Position numbers and translations under genes: made by a program. Below are positions 35,497 through 44,754 of a stretch of 64,000 nt of DNA, piece by piece (position 1 is the stretch's first letter; the number at the start of each line of letters is the position of its first letter). The DNA is from Clostridium senegalense JC122 (GTDB lineage: Bacteria > Bacillota > Clostridia > Clostridiales > Clostridiaceae). The DNA is taken from the NCBI RefSeq assembly GCF_000285575.1, contig NZ_HE611050.1, positions 268,521 to 332,520 on the forward strand, read 5' to 3'. Below the pieces are notes generated by a model. It was not told the origin of the DNA. It ran no database searches and worked only from the letters and a program-made list of their open reading frames with translations.

Positions 35497-35643
35497 CTAA
35501 GATGTAACATCATTATCCAAAACCTTAAATACCATTTCTCTTAAATTGCTTAAATTGGGTACATCTTCTCTTGTAATATTTCCTTCCTTTATATTTCTTG
35601 CCCAAATTTTTACTAATCCACTATTTTCATTAAGTTTAAGCAT
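35497..35643 (-). CDS. XkdX-like small tail-operon protein
   Basis: A 48-residue protein, not an obvious gene by length alone. The sequence LVKIWARNIKEGNITREDVP (about residues 10-29) is similar in character to the short XkdX-type proteins encoded at the ends of phage tail operons. Its start overlaps the end of the upstream gene by eight bases and AGGAGGTAATG lies in front of it. Function is unknown in all known homologues. Confidence 0.6.
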   Translation of the reverse strand: MLKLNENSGLVKIWARNIKEGNITREDVPNLSNLREMVFKVLDNDVTS

Positions 35644-36022
35644 TAGCATTACCTCCTGTTATCATTGAAGTTAATTCTAAGATAGCTTGTTCTTGCTCTT
35701 CAATTTTTTGCCTCAATTCTCTAATTTCCTTTTGTTCTACTGATTCAGGATGAAGTAAGTCCTTTTCATTAATTTCAAAGTATTTGTATACAAGATTATT
35801 GTTTCTCTTATCATAAAGTAATTCAGCTCTGTAACCTTCTCTATTTTCTGGTTCTGGAACGTCTTCTTTGTTTATTAAGACACCTTCTTGTAATAATTCT
35901 TCTTCAGTTTTATTTAATCCATCTTCCTCATGAAAAGGACAATAGTGTGTGAACCCTATTATAAATATATTTTCTTCATCTGTCGATTTAAATTGACTTA
36001 TAAAAATTTTATTTGAATTCAT
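35636..36022 (-). CDS. Tail-fibre-associated protein (possible fibre chaperone)
   Basis: Protein of 128 residues directly downstream of the tail fibre gene. The N-terminal half is beta-rich with FIIGFTHYCPFHEEDGLNK, and the C-terminal part (about residues 90-122) is a coiled coil (REIRELRQKIEEQEQAILEL). This layout and position fit a fibre assembly or attachment protein, but no catalytic motif is present. AGGAGGAATGA precedes the ATG. Confidence 0.6.
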   Translation of the reverse strand: MNSNKIFISQFKSTDEENIFIIGFTHYCPFHEEDGLNKTEEELLQEGVLINKEDVPEPENREGYRAELLYDKRNNNLVYKYFEINEKDLLHPESVEQKEIRELRQKIEEQEQAILELTSMITGGNANA

Positions 36023-36061
36023 CTTTATTCATTCCTCCTACATTTTTAAATTATTTTTGTG

Positions 36062-36130
36062 TTATTTTATAGATACCGATTTAATAACTTTATCTTCTTC
36101 ATAATAAGTTGCGTATAAACTTGTAGACAT
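36062..36130 (-). CDS. Possible 22-codon coupled ORF after the fibre gene
   Basis: The fibre gene ends TAATG, and this ATG opens STSLYATYYEEDKVIKSVSI then K and a stop. It may be real through coupling, or may be the relic of a longer fibre tip. No other support. Confidence 0.25.
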   Translation of the reverse strand: MSTSLYATYYEEDKVIKSVSIK

Positions 36131-37908
36131 TAGATTAAGAGTTGTTTTACTGATATAGAAGATAAAATTTTTCTTTCTTCCGCATATTGCATAATAACAG
36201 GATCTGAGGTATAATGAGTAAATTTATATATATCTCCTTCATTTTCTACAACTATAGCACATGATTCTGATTCACTACCTATTAAACTTTTTCTATAAAT
36301 CAAAGAATTTGTTTTAATAGAATATTTTGCAATTGCACTAGTGTAACCATTATTATTAGTAGGTAAAAAATAAATATATTCATTTTTTTTATCAATATCT
36401 GCATGTTTATATGAATAATCACCCATATCATAAGATTTTACCAATGTATTATTTTTTAAATTATATTCATATAATTTTTTATCAAATTTTTTACATAAAT
36501 ATTTTCCTTGTTCAATTTCTCTTATAATGTCTAATCCATAATCTAATAATTCATTAGGTTCTTTAATAATATTATCGTTATTTAAATTATATATTTCAGT
36601 AAATCTATTATAATAAAGTTTATTATTATAAACAGCACAGATTCCACTTGAACTTAAACTAGGTTTTGCATTAATAACCTCTATCGTAGAAATTAATGCA
36701 CCAGAAGGATTTAATACATCTATATACTGCACCTGACCGCCAGATAGACATCTTGGTGAATAAATTTTATCATTATAATAATCTACAAACATTTTCTCAG
36801 ATGGATATTCTAATTTTTTATTCCATATTGAAGAACCGCTAAGACTACGTTTCTCTATATATGGTGTTTTTGATTTCCTATCATAATAAGCTATTAATAT
36901 AAAAGTATCTACCACTGTAAAATACATACCATCATCTTTTGTTATGCTATATACAACACTATTCTCTTTTATATCATATATTAATAAATTACAATAACCC
37001 CAGGTATCATAATAACGAAAATATGCATATTGTCTATCTTGAGATATTTGCACTTCAGTTAAATTTCTTATACTAGAACCAATTCCTTTCTGTTTTATTA
37101 ATAACGGATCAGAATCTCTGGTATATTCTATATTTAATTTATCTAATGGTATATTGTCCCCACTGTTATACCCTGTTTTTATTTTTCTTATATTAGTTGC
37201 CATTACATCAAATGTATCGTTAGCTAGCGTACTTATGCCCTTGTCAGTAATGGCACCCGCTACTTTAATTTTTCCACTACTGACAGATTGAAAAACCTCT
37301 TCTTGTTTTTTCGTTATTTCATCCAAATGCGACTCAACTGACTTACCATTATTGCAATTTATATCCTCTGCTTTTAGAACTATATCTCCAGTTTTAGTGT
37401 TTACACTAGTAACTGGAACTTTAATATTTTTAATTTTTTGCTCTAATACTTCTATATCTTTTTTAGTAGCTAATATAACAGTAGGATCTACCTTAAGTGT
37501 TACAGAGTTAGCATTGCTTACTTCTAAGATTGTTCTTATAAGTATGTCTTTACTGCTTCCATCCTTTGTTTGTGGTTTATATGTTTCTGGATATTTTGCC
37601 ACAGCTATTACGTTATCTTCATCATCAAGTATTGCTGCTTCTCTTATCGTAAAACCACCAATTTCACTAGGAAGTATTACCTCTATAATTATCCAATTAG
37701 GATTTTTATCATCTACCCTAATATTATTTATATTTCCTTCCCATACCTTATGCTTAAGTTCTGTTTGTTCCTCTGTTGGATTATAATATGCTCCATTACT
37801 ATCCCCTACTTGAAATTTACAAAAGTTAACCTTTGTTCCAAGTGCAGTTGCATTTGCTATTTTAGCTTTTCCCACTTTTGTGAGTATTGTATAAAACTGT
37901 TCTGACAT
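36130..37908 (-). CDS. Tailocin tail fibre / receptor-binding protein
   Basis: Protein of 592 residues. Residues about 1-150 form a tail-collar fibre domain (DUF3751 type: FYTILTKVGKAKIANATA, GGFTIREAAILDDEDNVIAV), which attaches fibres to the baseplate. A coiled linker follows (about 150-230). The C-terminal part (about 270-592) has repeated short beta-strand blocks such as YAYFRYYDTWGYCNLLIYDI, YIEKRSLSGSSIWNKKL and KNEYIYFLPTNNNGYTSAIAKYS, suggesting a beta-propeller that binds the receptor. This domain should determine target range. Confidence 0.82.
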   Translation of the reverse strand: MSEQFYTILTKVGKAKIANATALGTKVNFCKFQVGDSNGAYYNPTEEQTELKHKVWEGNINNIRVDDKNPNWIIIEVILPSEIGGFTIREAAILDDEDNVIAVAKYPETYKPQTKDGSSKDILIRTILEVSNANSVTLKVDPTVILATKKDIEVLEQKIKNIKVPVTSVNTKTGDIVLKAEDINCNNGKSVESHLDEITKKQEEVFQSVSSGKIKVAGAITDKGISTLANDTFDVMATNIRKIKTGYNSGDNIPLDKLNIEYTRDSDPLLIKQKGIGSSIRNLTEVQISQDRQYAYFRYYDTWGYCNLLIYDIKENSVVYSITKDDGMYFTVVDTFILIAYYDRKSKTPYIEKRSLSGSSIWNKKLEYPSEKMFVDYYNDKIYSPRCLSGGQVQYIDVLNPSGALISTIEVINAKPSLSSSGICAVYNNKLYYNRFTEIYNLNNDNIIKEPNELLDYGLDIIREIEQGKYLCKKFDKKLYEYNLKNNTLVKSYDMGDYSYKHADIDKKNEYIYFLPTNNNGYTSAIAKYSIKTNSLIYRKSLIGSESESCAIVVENEGDIYKFTHYTSDPVIMQYAEERKILSSISVKQLLI

Positions 37909-37914
37909 TAATTA

Positions 37915-38535
37915 TCACTCCTTTGGATATATAGTTATATTCTCTACACCAGTATTACTTCCAAGTGCGAATTTAACAGTTCCCTTGCTTTCAATACTTT
38001 TAGGACTCCAAGGATAAATCGTTAATTCTTCACCTATAGTTGTACAAGCTCCAAAATATATATTTGATTTAATTTTTTGTACTAATGATGATTTCAATAT
38101 CATATTGCAGGGAATTATATTTCTAAAGTTATCAGTTATTTCATTAAAGGCATTCCAGTCAAAAGTATTTATAAACACTTTAACAAGATAATCATCATTT
38201 TGTACTTCAACTTTATAATTATCTTCACCAAATAAAGTCTCCAACTTTTGTTCAAGAGCTCTGTGAGTTATAGGCATTTTATCCATTTTTCTATTTTTAA
38301 GTCTAAGCCTTCTAAAATCTAAACTTTCATTTTTCTTGTCTGGTTTTATTTTATATAAGCTTTCTCTTTTACTGATTCCATAATCAGTAGCTGTATCTAT
38401 AAAGTTTTCTTTTAAAATCTTAAGCTGCATACTTTCTATTGAATCAAACTCTATATCCTCAGCATTCATAATTTCTTTAAACTCTGCTATATTTGCTATT
38501 TTTGATGGTAAAAAATCAATTAATTTCTTTTTCAC
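37915..38535 (-). CDS. Baseplate protein, XkdU-like (DUF2313)
   Basis: Protein of 206 residues of the YmfQ/XkdU family found after baseplate J in contractile-tail loci. It contains LIDFLPSKIANIAEFKEIMN at the N-terminus and DFRRLRLKNRKMDKMP in the middle, the usual landmarks. It probably links the baseplate wedge to the fibre. It overlaps the upstream J-like gene by 20 bases and is followed six bases later by the fibre gene. Confidence 0.85.
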   Translation of the reverse strand: MKKKLIDFLPSKIANIAEFKEIMNAEDIEFDSIESMQLKILKENFIDTATDYGISKRESLYKIKPDKKNESLDFRRLRLKNRKMDKMPITHRALEQKLETLFGEDNYKVEVQNDDYLVKVFINTFDWNAFNEITDNFRNIIPCNMILKSSLVQKIKSNIYFGACTTIGEELTIYPWSPKSIESKGTVKFALGSNTGVENITIYPKE

Positions 38536-39610
38536 TTAGTACCACCTCTTTAAAATTAGGAATAGATTCTTCATCTAAAGTTAAGTTCTCTTCTTTTCCA
38601 TTTATTTTTGTATTAAATAAATCTGCAACACCATCTATATTTAATATTCTAGCTTCTATTTGATTGATTCTAATTATTATATTTTCTTCATCTTCCCATT
38701 GTTTTTTTAATTGTAAGAAGTAATCTTTTATAGTAGTCTTTATTTCTTCCTCTACTTGTCCTATATTAACATCCCTTTTAAGTAACAGCTTTGTTTCAAT
38801 AGTTATCTCTACATCTTTGCTGCCTAAAACTTTTACTACATGTCCAACCGGTGCAATTCCTAATCCTTTTCCCTGATTTTCTATTGGATCTAAAGTAGTT
38901 TGCACTATATCTATTAATTCAACAGTTGGTGTATTATAAGCACTATCTAAAAACACTATTTTTACAGTACCCCCACCATTCCAGACTGGAAAAACTTTAA
39001 CTGGTCCAACACCTTCAATTGATTTAACTTTAACTTTATAATCCGCTACATTCCCACCAAAAGCTTTTTCATTTAAATGTGTAATATATCTTTTAAATAA
39101 TTTTTCATTTGTTTCAACATTCTCTCCTGGAATAATTAATTCGCCTAAATTACATATAGCTAGATTTTCTATATATTCTATTGGTAACATTGTTCCACAT
39201 ATAGAATTGCTATCTTCCCCTGTACTTTCACATTTCATTTTATAAATTCCAGTAGATATTTTTTCTGTAGCAATAAAAATAAAATCATCTATAAAAAACC
39301 TACTATTTAAAGGTATATCTATTAAAATATTTTCATCATTATAAAAATACCCCTTCTTTATAGAGCATGTTGCTACTTCTCTTTTCATTCCCTCTTCTGC
39401 AACCCTTAAATTTAAAAACTCTATTGGCATATCTACACTTGCAAATGTATAGTCTAAAAATCTATCCATATCTGAATACATTCTTCCTAATTCTTGAGCT
39501 GCAGGAGCTAAGGCATTATATATTATTGAGCCTTCGCTCTTATCAAAATCGTCTGGTATTTTATTTAACATATTGTTTAATATAATCTCTTCTGTATTCG
39601 CCTCAAACAA
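38516..39610 (-). CDS. Baseplate J-like protein (XkdT)
   Basis: Protein of 364 residues, the wedge component of the contractile baseplate. The N-terminus shows ILNNMLNKIPDDFDKSEGSI, typical of gpJ/XkdT, followed by PAAQELGRMY. The middle part is beta-rich with NEKLFKRYITHLNEKAFGGN and VKVFPVWNGGGTVKIVFLD. A size near 350 residues is standard. It overlaps the neighbouring genes on both sides by 8 and 20 bases. Confidence 0.92.
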   Translation of the reverse strand: MFEANTEEIILNNMLNKIPDDFDKSEGSIIYNALAPAAQELGRMYSDMDRFLDYTFASVDMPIEFLNLRVAEEGMKREVATCSIKKGYFYNDENILIDIPLNSRFFIDDFIFIATEKISTGIYKMKCESTGEDSNSICGTMLPIEYIENLAICNLGELIIPGENVETNEKLFKRYITHLNEKAFGGNVADYKVKVKSIEGVGPVKVFPVWNGGGTVKIVFLDSAYNTPTVELIDIVQTTLDPIENQGKGLGIAPVGHVVKVLGSKDVEITIETKLLLKRDVNIGQVEEEIKTTIKDYFLQLKKQWEDEENIIIRINQIEARILNIDGVADLFNTKINGKEENLTLDEESIPNFKEVVLSEKEIN

Positions 39611-40025
39611 TTGGTTTTTTCACCACACTTTCTATAAACTCTCCATAAATAGAAAAGACAGTGAACTTTATTAAAGCACTGTCTTTTTCATAGTTAAATT
39701 CAAAATTATCTACATTTTTTATTCTATCATCTTCAAGTAAAGCTTCTTTTATTCTACGTTTAAATTCGCTTTCTATTATTAATTTATCCTGTCCAATAAT
39801 TTCTTTAAGCTCACTTCCATAATTCCAACTATAGATTGTGTATTCATACCTCTCAGTATTTAATATTAATTCTATAGCTTGTTTTAATGCCTCTATTCCA
39901 TCACAAAAACCAACTATTCTTTCATCTTTTATTTTATATGTTTTTGTTGATATACTATTTTCATCTTCTATATTAATAAAATCATATATAATTGATTCCT
40001 GTGGTAATATACTTACTTCACTCAT
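39603..40025 (-). CDS. Baseplate wedge protein, XkdS-like (DUF2634)
   Basis: Protein of 140 residues similar to XkdS and, at fold level, to T4 gp25. It contains YKIKDERIVGFCDGIEALKQ and TERYEYTIYSWNYGSELKEI, both family landmarks. This protein starts sheath polymerisation in related tails. It begins two bases upstream of the XkdR-like stop codon region and overlaps XkdT by eight bases. Confidence 0.9.
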   Translation of the reverse strand: MSEVSILPQESIIYDFINIEDENSISTKTYKIKDERIVGFCDGIEALKQAIELILNTERYEYTIYSWNYGSELKEIIGQDKLIIESEFKRRIKEALLEDDRIKNVDNFEFNYEKDSALIKFTVFSIYGEFIESVVKKPIV

Positions 40026-40026
40026 A

Positions 40027-40359
40027 TTACACCACCTTATCTAATATTAAATATTGAGTTCCCTGCTTTATTCTAAGTAATACAACTTTATCTCCATTTT
40101 TTAATCCTTCTCTTATTACTACTTTCTCTAGACTATTAGATGTTGTACCATTACTATATGTGTGGTTATGATTTAAATTTATCTCATATCTTTGTAAGTT
40201 TTCTGGAACTATAAAAAATTCTTTAGATAAAGTCTTTTTCTGTTCTACTTTTATGATTAAATTATCAGAATCTAGTATTATGCCAAACTCAATATTAAGA
40301 GGATTACTTGCATTTATTGCATCTACTCCAGCTTTTTTTATGGTTTGTATCATTCCCAT
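40027..40359 (-). CDS. Baseplate protein, XkdR-like (DUF2577)
   Basis: Protein of 110 residues of the XkdR family. It starts with MIQTIKKAGVDAINASNPLN and ends with KNGDKVVLLRIKQGTQYLIL, an OB-like beta domain thought to belong to the hub spike. Length is typical. It is separated by two to three bases from its neighbours on either side. Confidence 0.87.
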   Translation of the reverse strand: MGMIQTIKKAGVDAINASNPLNIEFGIILDSDNLIIKVEQKKTLSKEFFIVPENLQRYEINLNHNHTYSNGTTSNSLEKVVIREGLKNGDKVVLLRIKQGTQYLILDKVV

Positions 40360-40361
40360 AA

Positions 40362-41333
40362 TTACACCACCTTTAAATCAAAATCCATTATATGACCATC
40401 CTTTGAAAATTTATGAGTTGCTTCTTCAATTAAGTAGTATTGTTTTATATCTCTTTTTTTAATATCTACATATACACCTGATCCTCCTCTAAGTTTCAAA
40501 TCTAAAGTTGTATCAGTACCTATTACATCTTTAAGGCTTAATTTTTTAGTTTCTTTATTTTTAAGCTTTAAATTTCCATTAACCATTTCTTCTATTTGTG
40601 CTTTATTTAACTTATCATCAACTTTTTTAAATAATTGTAATCTTCCCCATTTAGCTATATTATTGCTATCTTGTGCAATATAAACATCTCTTCCACCTTT
40701 TTTTTCATTATCTTTTACAAACTTTATTCTATTGTAGCTCTCTTCAATAGAATTCTCCCAATCGTAATCTCCAAGATTACTATCATCACTAATAACAAGC
40801 TTTTGTTTCATATTATTTATATCCCTTAAGTTCAAGGTTCCAAATTCATCATATAATACAAATGTCTTAGTATTAGCTGAAACTGTCTTATCCAATGCAC
40901 TATAAATAACATCTAAATACTTTTTATCATCTTCTTGAATAGTTGGTATTATATAGCCTGTATCCTCAATAGTCCCAACCTTTAGGCTAAGATTTTTAAA
41001 TATTTCTTTTGCTATATCACTAGCTTTTTTATTTACTCCAACATATACATCATTGTACATTAAATATTTAATTTGATCATAAGCTGTTATTTTTATTTCA
41101 GGACTACTATTTCCTTTACTTTTAAATATATAACCATAAAATACATTGTTATTATCTACTTTAAATCTTACAACATCACCATTGGATATTTTAAATAAAC
41201 TATCTTCTATAAATTCTATGTCTAAACTTGATGGCCCGTCTTTTCGCTTAGTCTTCCATATAACTTCTTTAACAAGTTCAGATATATCAAATATATTTCC
41301 TTTTTTATCATCAATTAATAGTTGTATTTGCAT
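40362..41333 (-). CDS. Tail hub protein, XkdQ-like (gpD/gp27 family)
   Basis: Protein of 323 residues forming the central hub under the tube. DGPSSLDIEFIEDSLFKI and NNVFYGYIFKSKG near the N-terminus, then ISDDSNLGDYDWENSIEESY and the C-terminal YYLIEEATHKFSKDGHIMDF, match the XkdQ family. The size is normal. It lies 14 bases after the LysM protein gene. Confidence 0.9.
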   Translation of the reverse strand: MQIQLLIDDKKGNIFDISELVKEVIWKTKRKDGPSSLDIEFIEDSLFKISNGDVVRFKVDNNNVFYGYIFKSKGNSSPEIKITAYDQIKYLMYNDVYVGVNKKASDIAKEIFKNLSLKVGTIEDTGYIIPTIQEDDKKYLDVIYSALDKTVSANTKTFVLYDEFGTLNLRDINNMKQKLVISDDSNLGDYDWENSIEESYNRIKFVKDNEKKGGRDVYIAQDSNNIAKWGRLQLFKKVDDKLNKAQIEEMVNGNLKLKNKETKKLSLKDVIGTDTTLDLKLRGGSGVYVDIKKRDIKQYYLIEEATHKFSKDGHIMDFDLKVV

Positions 41334-41347
41334 ATCAATTTTGCCTC

Positions 41348-42007
41348 CTATGGAAGTTTTAAAACTTGTCCAACATATATTAAATTAGGGTTAGAGATGT
41401 TATTTAACTTTGCTATTTCTTTATATCTATTACCATCACCTAAAAATTTTTTAGATATATGCCATAGTGTATCTCCATTAACTACTGTGTATGTTTTTAC
41501 TTTTTTATTATCTGTATTTCTAATAGACTTTGTTTTAACTTTATTTGATTTAGCTTTAGATAAATTATTATTTACTATTACTACTTTTCTAGCTACATGA
41601 TTTTTATATCTTTTAAGCTCTATTGAATAATAAATATCTCCAATTTCTCCACCATGTTCTTCATATTTAAAATTTTCTATTGTAAATAAATCATTTATTT
41701 CTAACTGTCCACCAACTAAAATAAATCTTAACTTTTGTTTTTTCTCTCTCCACTCTTTAATTTTAGTAATATAAAAACTCGGTTCAAATACTTGTTCCGA
41801 GCTTACATATGGTCCATTATTTAATGGAAAATAACTTTCAAAATTTATTTCTGTCAATTTAGGACTATTAATTTTACTTACTTCTCCTAAGTTTATTACA
41901 TCATATGTTTTGTTGTCACCATCTTCATTTATTTCTATTTTTTCTGGGAGCACTGGAATTATAAAGCCTTCTTCTCCATTTTGAATTCCAATATACATTT
42001 TATACAT
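41348..42007 (-). CDS. LysM-domain tail protein, XkdP-like
   Basis: Protein of 219 residues. An N-terminal phage domain (KMYIGIQNGEEGFIIPVLPE, GPYVSSEQVFEPSFYITKI) is followed by a basic linker and a C-terminal LysM motif (about residues 173-219, YTVVNGDTLWHISKKFLGDG ... GQVLKLP). LysM binds peptidoglycan and probably positions the hub on the wall during contraction. The start at 42007 overlaps the stop of the tape-measure gene. Confidence 0.92.
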   Translation of the reverse strand: MYKMYIGIQNGEEGFIIPVLPEKIEINEDGDNKTYDVINLGEVSKINSPKLTEINFESYFPLNNGPYVSSEQVFEPSFYITKIKEWREKKQKLRFILVGGQLEINDLFTIENFKYEEHGGEIGDIYYSIELKRYKNHVARKVVIVNNNLSKAKSNKVKTKSIRNTDNKKVKTYTVVNGDTLWHISKKFLGDGNRYKEIAKLNNISNPNLIYVGQVLKLP

Positions 42008-44064
42008 TATGCATACAACCCTTCTGCACTATTTTCTAATTCTTGTTCCATATAATTTTCTATTGCTGAAATTATTTTATTTATATCAGCTTGCTCTTTT
42101 ACATCTCCAGTAGTTACTTGAACTGTAGGTGTTAATGTAACAAAATTAGAAATACTTTTTTCTTCTGCTAAATCTCTCATCATTTCTAAATATTCATTAG
42201 AAATATCTATTTTATCATCAATATTCTTAAGATGATCATTGGCTTGATTTATACCTTTTCCTGCATTATCATTTAATCCACTTACTGGTGATTGGGCTAT
42301 TGGGGAAATTTGTGGCATAGTTTCACCGTTTAAAAACTCTTTTCCTAAAACATCTGGCATTTTCCCTATTTCGCCTAATCCATTAAATTTATCAGAAATA
42401 CTAGATTCAAATTTTTCTCCTGCATTATATCCGGCATTAAAAAACTGTTTATATTCAAATCTATCTAAATGCATTGATTGTGAATCCATTCTAGAAACTT
42501 TAACTTTAGGATTTCCTACAAACTTATTAACTACATTGCTAAGTCCACTTCTCCAACTATTTACAGCACTAGCAAGATTAGAACCAAATATTGTATCAAT
42601 TGCCGATGCAATTCCGCTAAGTATACCTAGCACAGTATCTGCCATTCCTGCAAATAGTCTAATTATGGAACCTATTGGATCATTAAATACATTAGCAAAG
42701 AACTCTGCAAATACCGCTAATTGGTTACAGATTAAAACTATTATATCTATAACTAAATTATAAAATGTTACAAATAAGTTTCCTATAAATGCGATTGCAG
42801 CCATAAATGCTCCTGCAATTAAACCTGTAGCACTTATTGAAGTACCTGCAAAATGATTAATAGCTGCTATTGCTACATAAAAAAGGGTTATTAATATTAT
42901 TATACATATAATAATCCATGTGATAGGACATGCTGCTATTGCTGCATTTAAACCATCTTGTGCAATTATAAGCGCGATTATAGCTGCTGTTTCTATCCCT
43001 GAGGCTATTGCTCTCATAATCTTTACAGCTACATCTTTTAGTGTTGTTAACCAGGCAATCCCCATAGTTGCGTTATAAACAAGTAGAGCTGCTATTACAC
43101 CTAAAATAATAGGTACTATCATGCTCCAATTTTCTATAAAAAATGTTGCAAATGCAATAACCAAATCAATCGCTCCACTAATGATGACGGATAATATACC
43201 TATTGCATTGACTATTCCATCAACTATCCCTATTCCAACATCACTGTTAATAAATTGACTAACTTTATTCATTATGTCTCCAAATTGTGTTATAGCTTTG
43301 TTTTTTATACTATTCCATATATCATCAAATGTCTGTGGCATAGTTTGAAACTTAGCATTAATATCATCTGATGCAGTAAATAATGCATTTTTTATAATAT
43401 CTGCCGTTAAAGTTCCACTTGATTCCATCTTGCTTAATTCAGTTATAGATGTACCTGTATACTCTTCAATTGCTTTAGCTGCTATGGGATTATTTTGAGC
43501 TATTGCATCAAAATCACTTCCTTGTAAATTCCCTTTAGCCATTATCTCTGTAATTTTATCCATACTACTATTAGATTCTGATGAAGTTGCACCACTCATT
43601 CTTAATGATTTATTCATTAGTTCTGCAAAAGTTATTGCTTCTGTATTATTTGAAAATGTATCTTTTGGTAATGAATCCAACTTTGAAACTGAAGATGCCA
43701 TTTCACCATAAGATACCCTAGAACGTTGAGCTGCTTGATATACATTATCTTGAAGTTTAGCTTGACTTTGCATTCCATCATTAGCAAATCCTAATTTTGA
43801 ATTTTGATTTATATAATCATCAGTAATCCGCATTCCTTGTTTAACAGTTTCAAAGCTAAAGAAACTTTTAATAAGTCCTTTAACTTTTTCAGTTAATGCA
43901 GTAATTATATTTGAACTTTTTTTAAAAGAAATAGTTAAACTAGTTCCTATAATATTAGATAAATTATCCATCACTAATATAGTTAAATTTAATTCTTCTA
44001 TTATAGATTGAATTGGTTGGCTCATCTGATCAAAGATTTTCAAAGTAACTGCTACTGTTTCCAT
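42007..44064 (-). CDS. Tail tape-measure protein (XkdO-like)
   Basis: Protein of about 685 residues that sets tail length. The ATG at 44064 follows AGAGGTGA. It has a helical N-terminal half (VTLKIFDQMSQPIQSIIEEL; a tape-measure domain near residues 75-230 with NNPIAAKAIEEYTGTSITEL), many hydrophobic segments between about 270 and 500, and a flexible C-terminus. With the usual 1.5 angstrom per residue it predicts a tail near 100 nm. That is shorter than for many myophages. Confidence 0.88.
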   Translation of the reverse strand: METVAVTLKIFDQMSQPIQSIIEELNLTILVMDNLSNIIGTSLTISFKKSSNIITALTEKVKGLIKSFFSFETVKQGMRITDDYINQNSKLGFANDGMQSQAKLQDNVYQAAQRSRVSYGEMASSVSKLDSLPKDTFSNNTEAITFAELMNKSLRMSGATSSESNSSMDKITEIMAKGNLQGSDFDAIAQNNPIAAKAIEEYTGTSITELSKMESSGTLTADIIKNALFTASDDINAKFQTMPQTFDDIWNSIKNKAITQFGDIMNKVSQFINSDVGIGIVDGIVNAIGILSVIISGAIDLVIAFATFFIENWSMIVPIILGVIAALLVYNATMGIAWLTTLKDVAVKIMRAIASGIETAAIIALIIAQDGLNAAIAACPITWIIICIIILITLFYVAIAAINHFAGTSISATGLIAGAFMAAIAFIGNLFVTFYNLVIDIIVLICNQLAVFAEFFANVFNDPIGSIIRLFAGMADTVLGILSGIASAIDTIFGSNLASAVNSWRSGLSNVVNKFVGNPKVKVSRMDSQSMHLDRFEYKQFFNAGYNAGEKFESSISDKFNGLGEIGKMPDVLGKEFLNGETMPQISPIAQSPVSGLNDNAGKGINQANDHLKNIDDKIDISNEYLEMMRDLAEEKSISNFVTLTPTVQVTTGDVKEQADINKIISAIENYMEQELENSAEGLYA

Positions 44065-44089
44065 TAAATCACCTCTTTTCACCAATAAT

Positions 44090-44119
44090 AAAAGCACCTA
44101 CATTAAAGTAAGTGCTTTT
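44090..44119 (-). terminator. Hairpin between assembly chaperone and tape-measure gene
   Basis: Stem AAAGCAC/GTGCTTT followed by TTTTATTATT on the minus strand. It resembles the hairpin at 47232-47262 and might lower expression of the tape-measure gene. Confidence 0.45.
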
Positions 44120-44150
44120 AATTATTTAATATATTTATCTAATATTACTT

Positions 44151-44737
44151 TTATTTTTTCTTAATTTTCTTGGCTTCCTTTGCTTCTTTCTCAACAACTA
44201 TATCTATTGAAGCATAAATGAAAGCTTTTTCTTGTCTTGGTAAACTCATTAATTTATGAGGAAGAATTTTTAGTTTATGGAGAGCATAATGAGCATAATT
44301 TGCTTCACCGTCACCCTCCTTAATTAGTTTTTTGCTTCTTCTACTAATTCTTGTAAGCCTTTATTGTATCCATTTATTTCACTCACAATGGTAGACCATT
44401 CAGCATACTCACCATCAGTCATTTTTAATTTCATAGCTTTAAGTAACTCTTCTGCACCAACTACTCCCCAAGATGATTGTAATTCAGCATTTTTTAAATC
44501 TGGATAAGTTGTAGTTTCAATTATCAAATTTGATATAAACTTATCTTGATCTGTTTCAAATATTTTTTGACCCTTAATAAAAGTAATTTTTCTACATTTC
44601 CTTCTAATCTCATCTCCCAATGGTGCAGTTATTGGTTTAAATTTCATTTTTCTTAGTCTACCACCCATTGTTATTTCCTTTTCCACCTCTAATGTCTCCT
44701 CAAAACTTTCCATTAAAAAGTCTTCAAAATTTTTCAT
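44151..44737 (-). CDS. Tail-assembly chaperone, long form made by -1 frameshift
   Basis: A slip at the heptamer A AAA AAC (44327-44333) immediately before the stop of the short protein shifts ribosomes into the -1 frame, which then stays open for a further 58 codons to 44151. The extension reads GDGEANYAHYALHKLKILPH, then KLMSLPRQEKAFIYASIDIV and a Lys-rich end. The lambda gpG/gpGT pair and many other tail chaperones use such a slip with the long form binding the tape measure. The extension has no start codon of its own. Confidence 0.75.
44324..44737 (-). CDS. Tail-assembly chaperone, short form (XkdN-like)
   Basis: Protein of 137 residues located between the tube and tape-measure genes, where XkdN-type assembly chaperones sit. 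NFEDFLMESFEETLEVEKEI leads a helical protein; FKPITAPLGDEIRRKCRKIT and TYPDLKNAELQSSWGVVGAE are the main landmarks. The final codons (GCA AAA AAC) form the slippery site for the long form. AGGAGGAATATAA precedes the ATG. Confidence 0.88.
   Translation of the reverse strand: MKNFEDFLMESFEETLEVEKEITMGGRLRKMKFKPITAPLGDEIRRKCRKITFIKGQKIFETDQDKFISNLIIETTTYPDLKNAELQSSWGVVGAEELLKAMKLKMTDGEYAEWSTIVSEINGYNKGLQELVEEAKN
44327..44333 (-). promoter_or_regulatory. Programmed -1 frameshift heptamer A AAA AAC
   Basis: The heptamer is in the canonical X XXY YYZ phase relative to the short chaperone frame and is followed directly by TAA. A downstream AAGGAGGGTGA may act as an internal Shine-Dalgarno-like spacer signal. 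Confidence 0.7.
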
Positions 44738-44754
44738 GTTTTATATTCCTCCTC

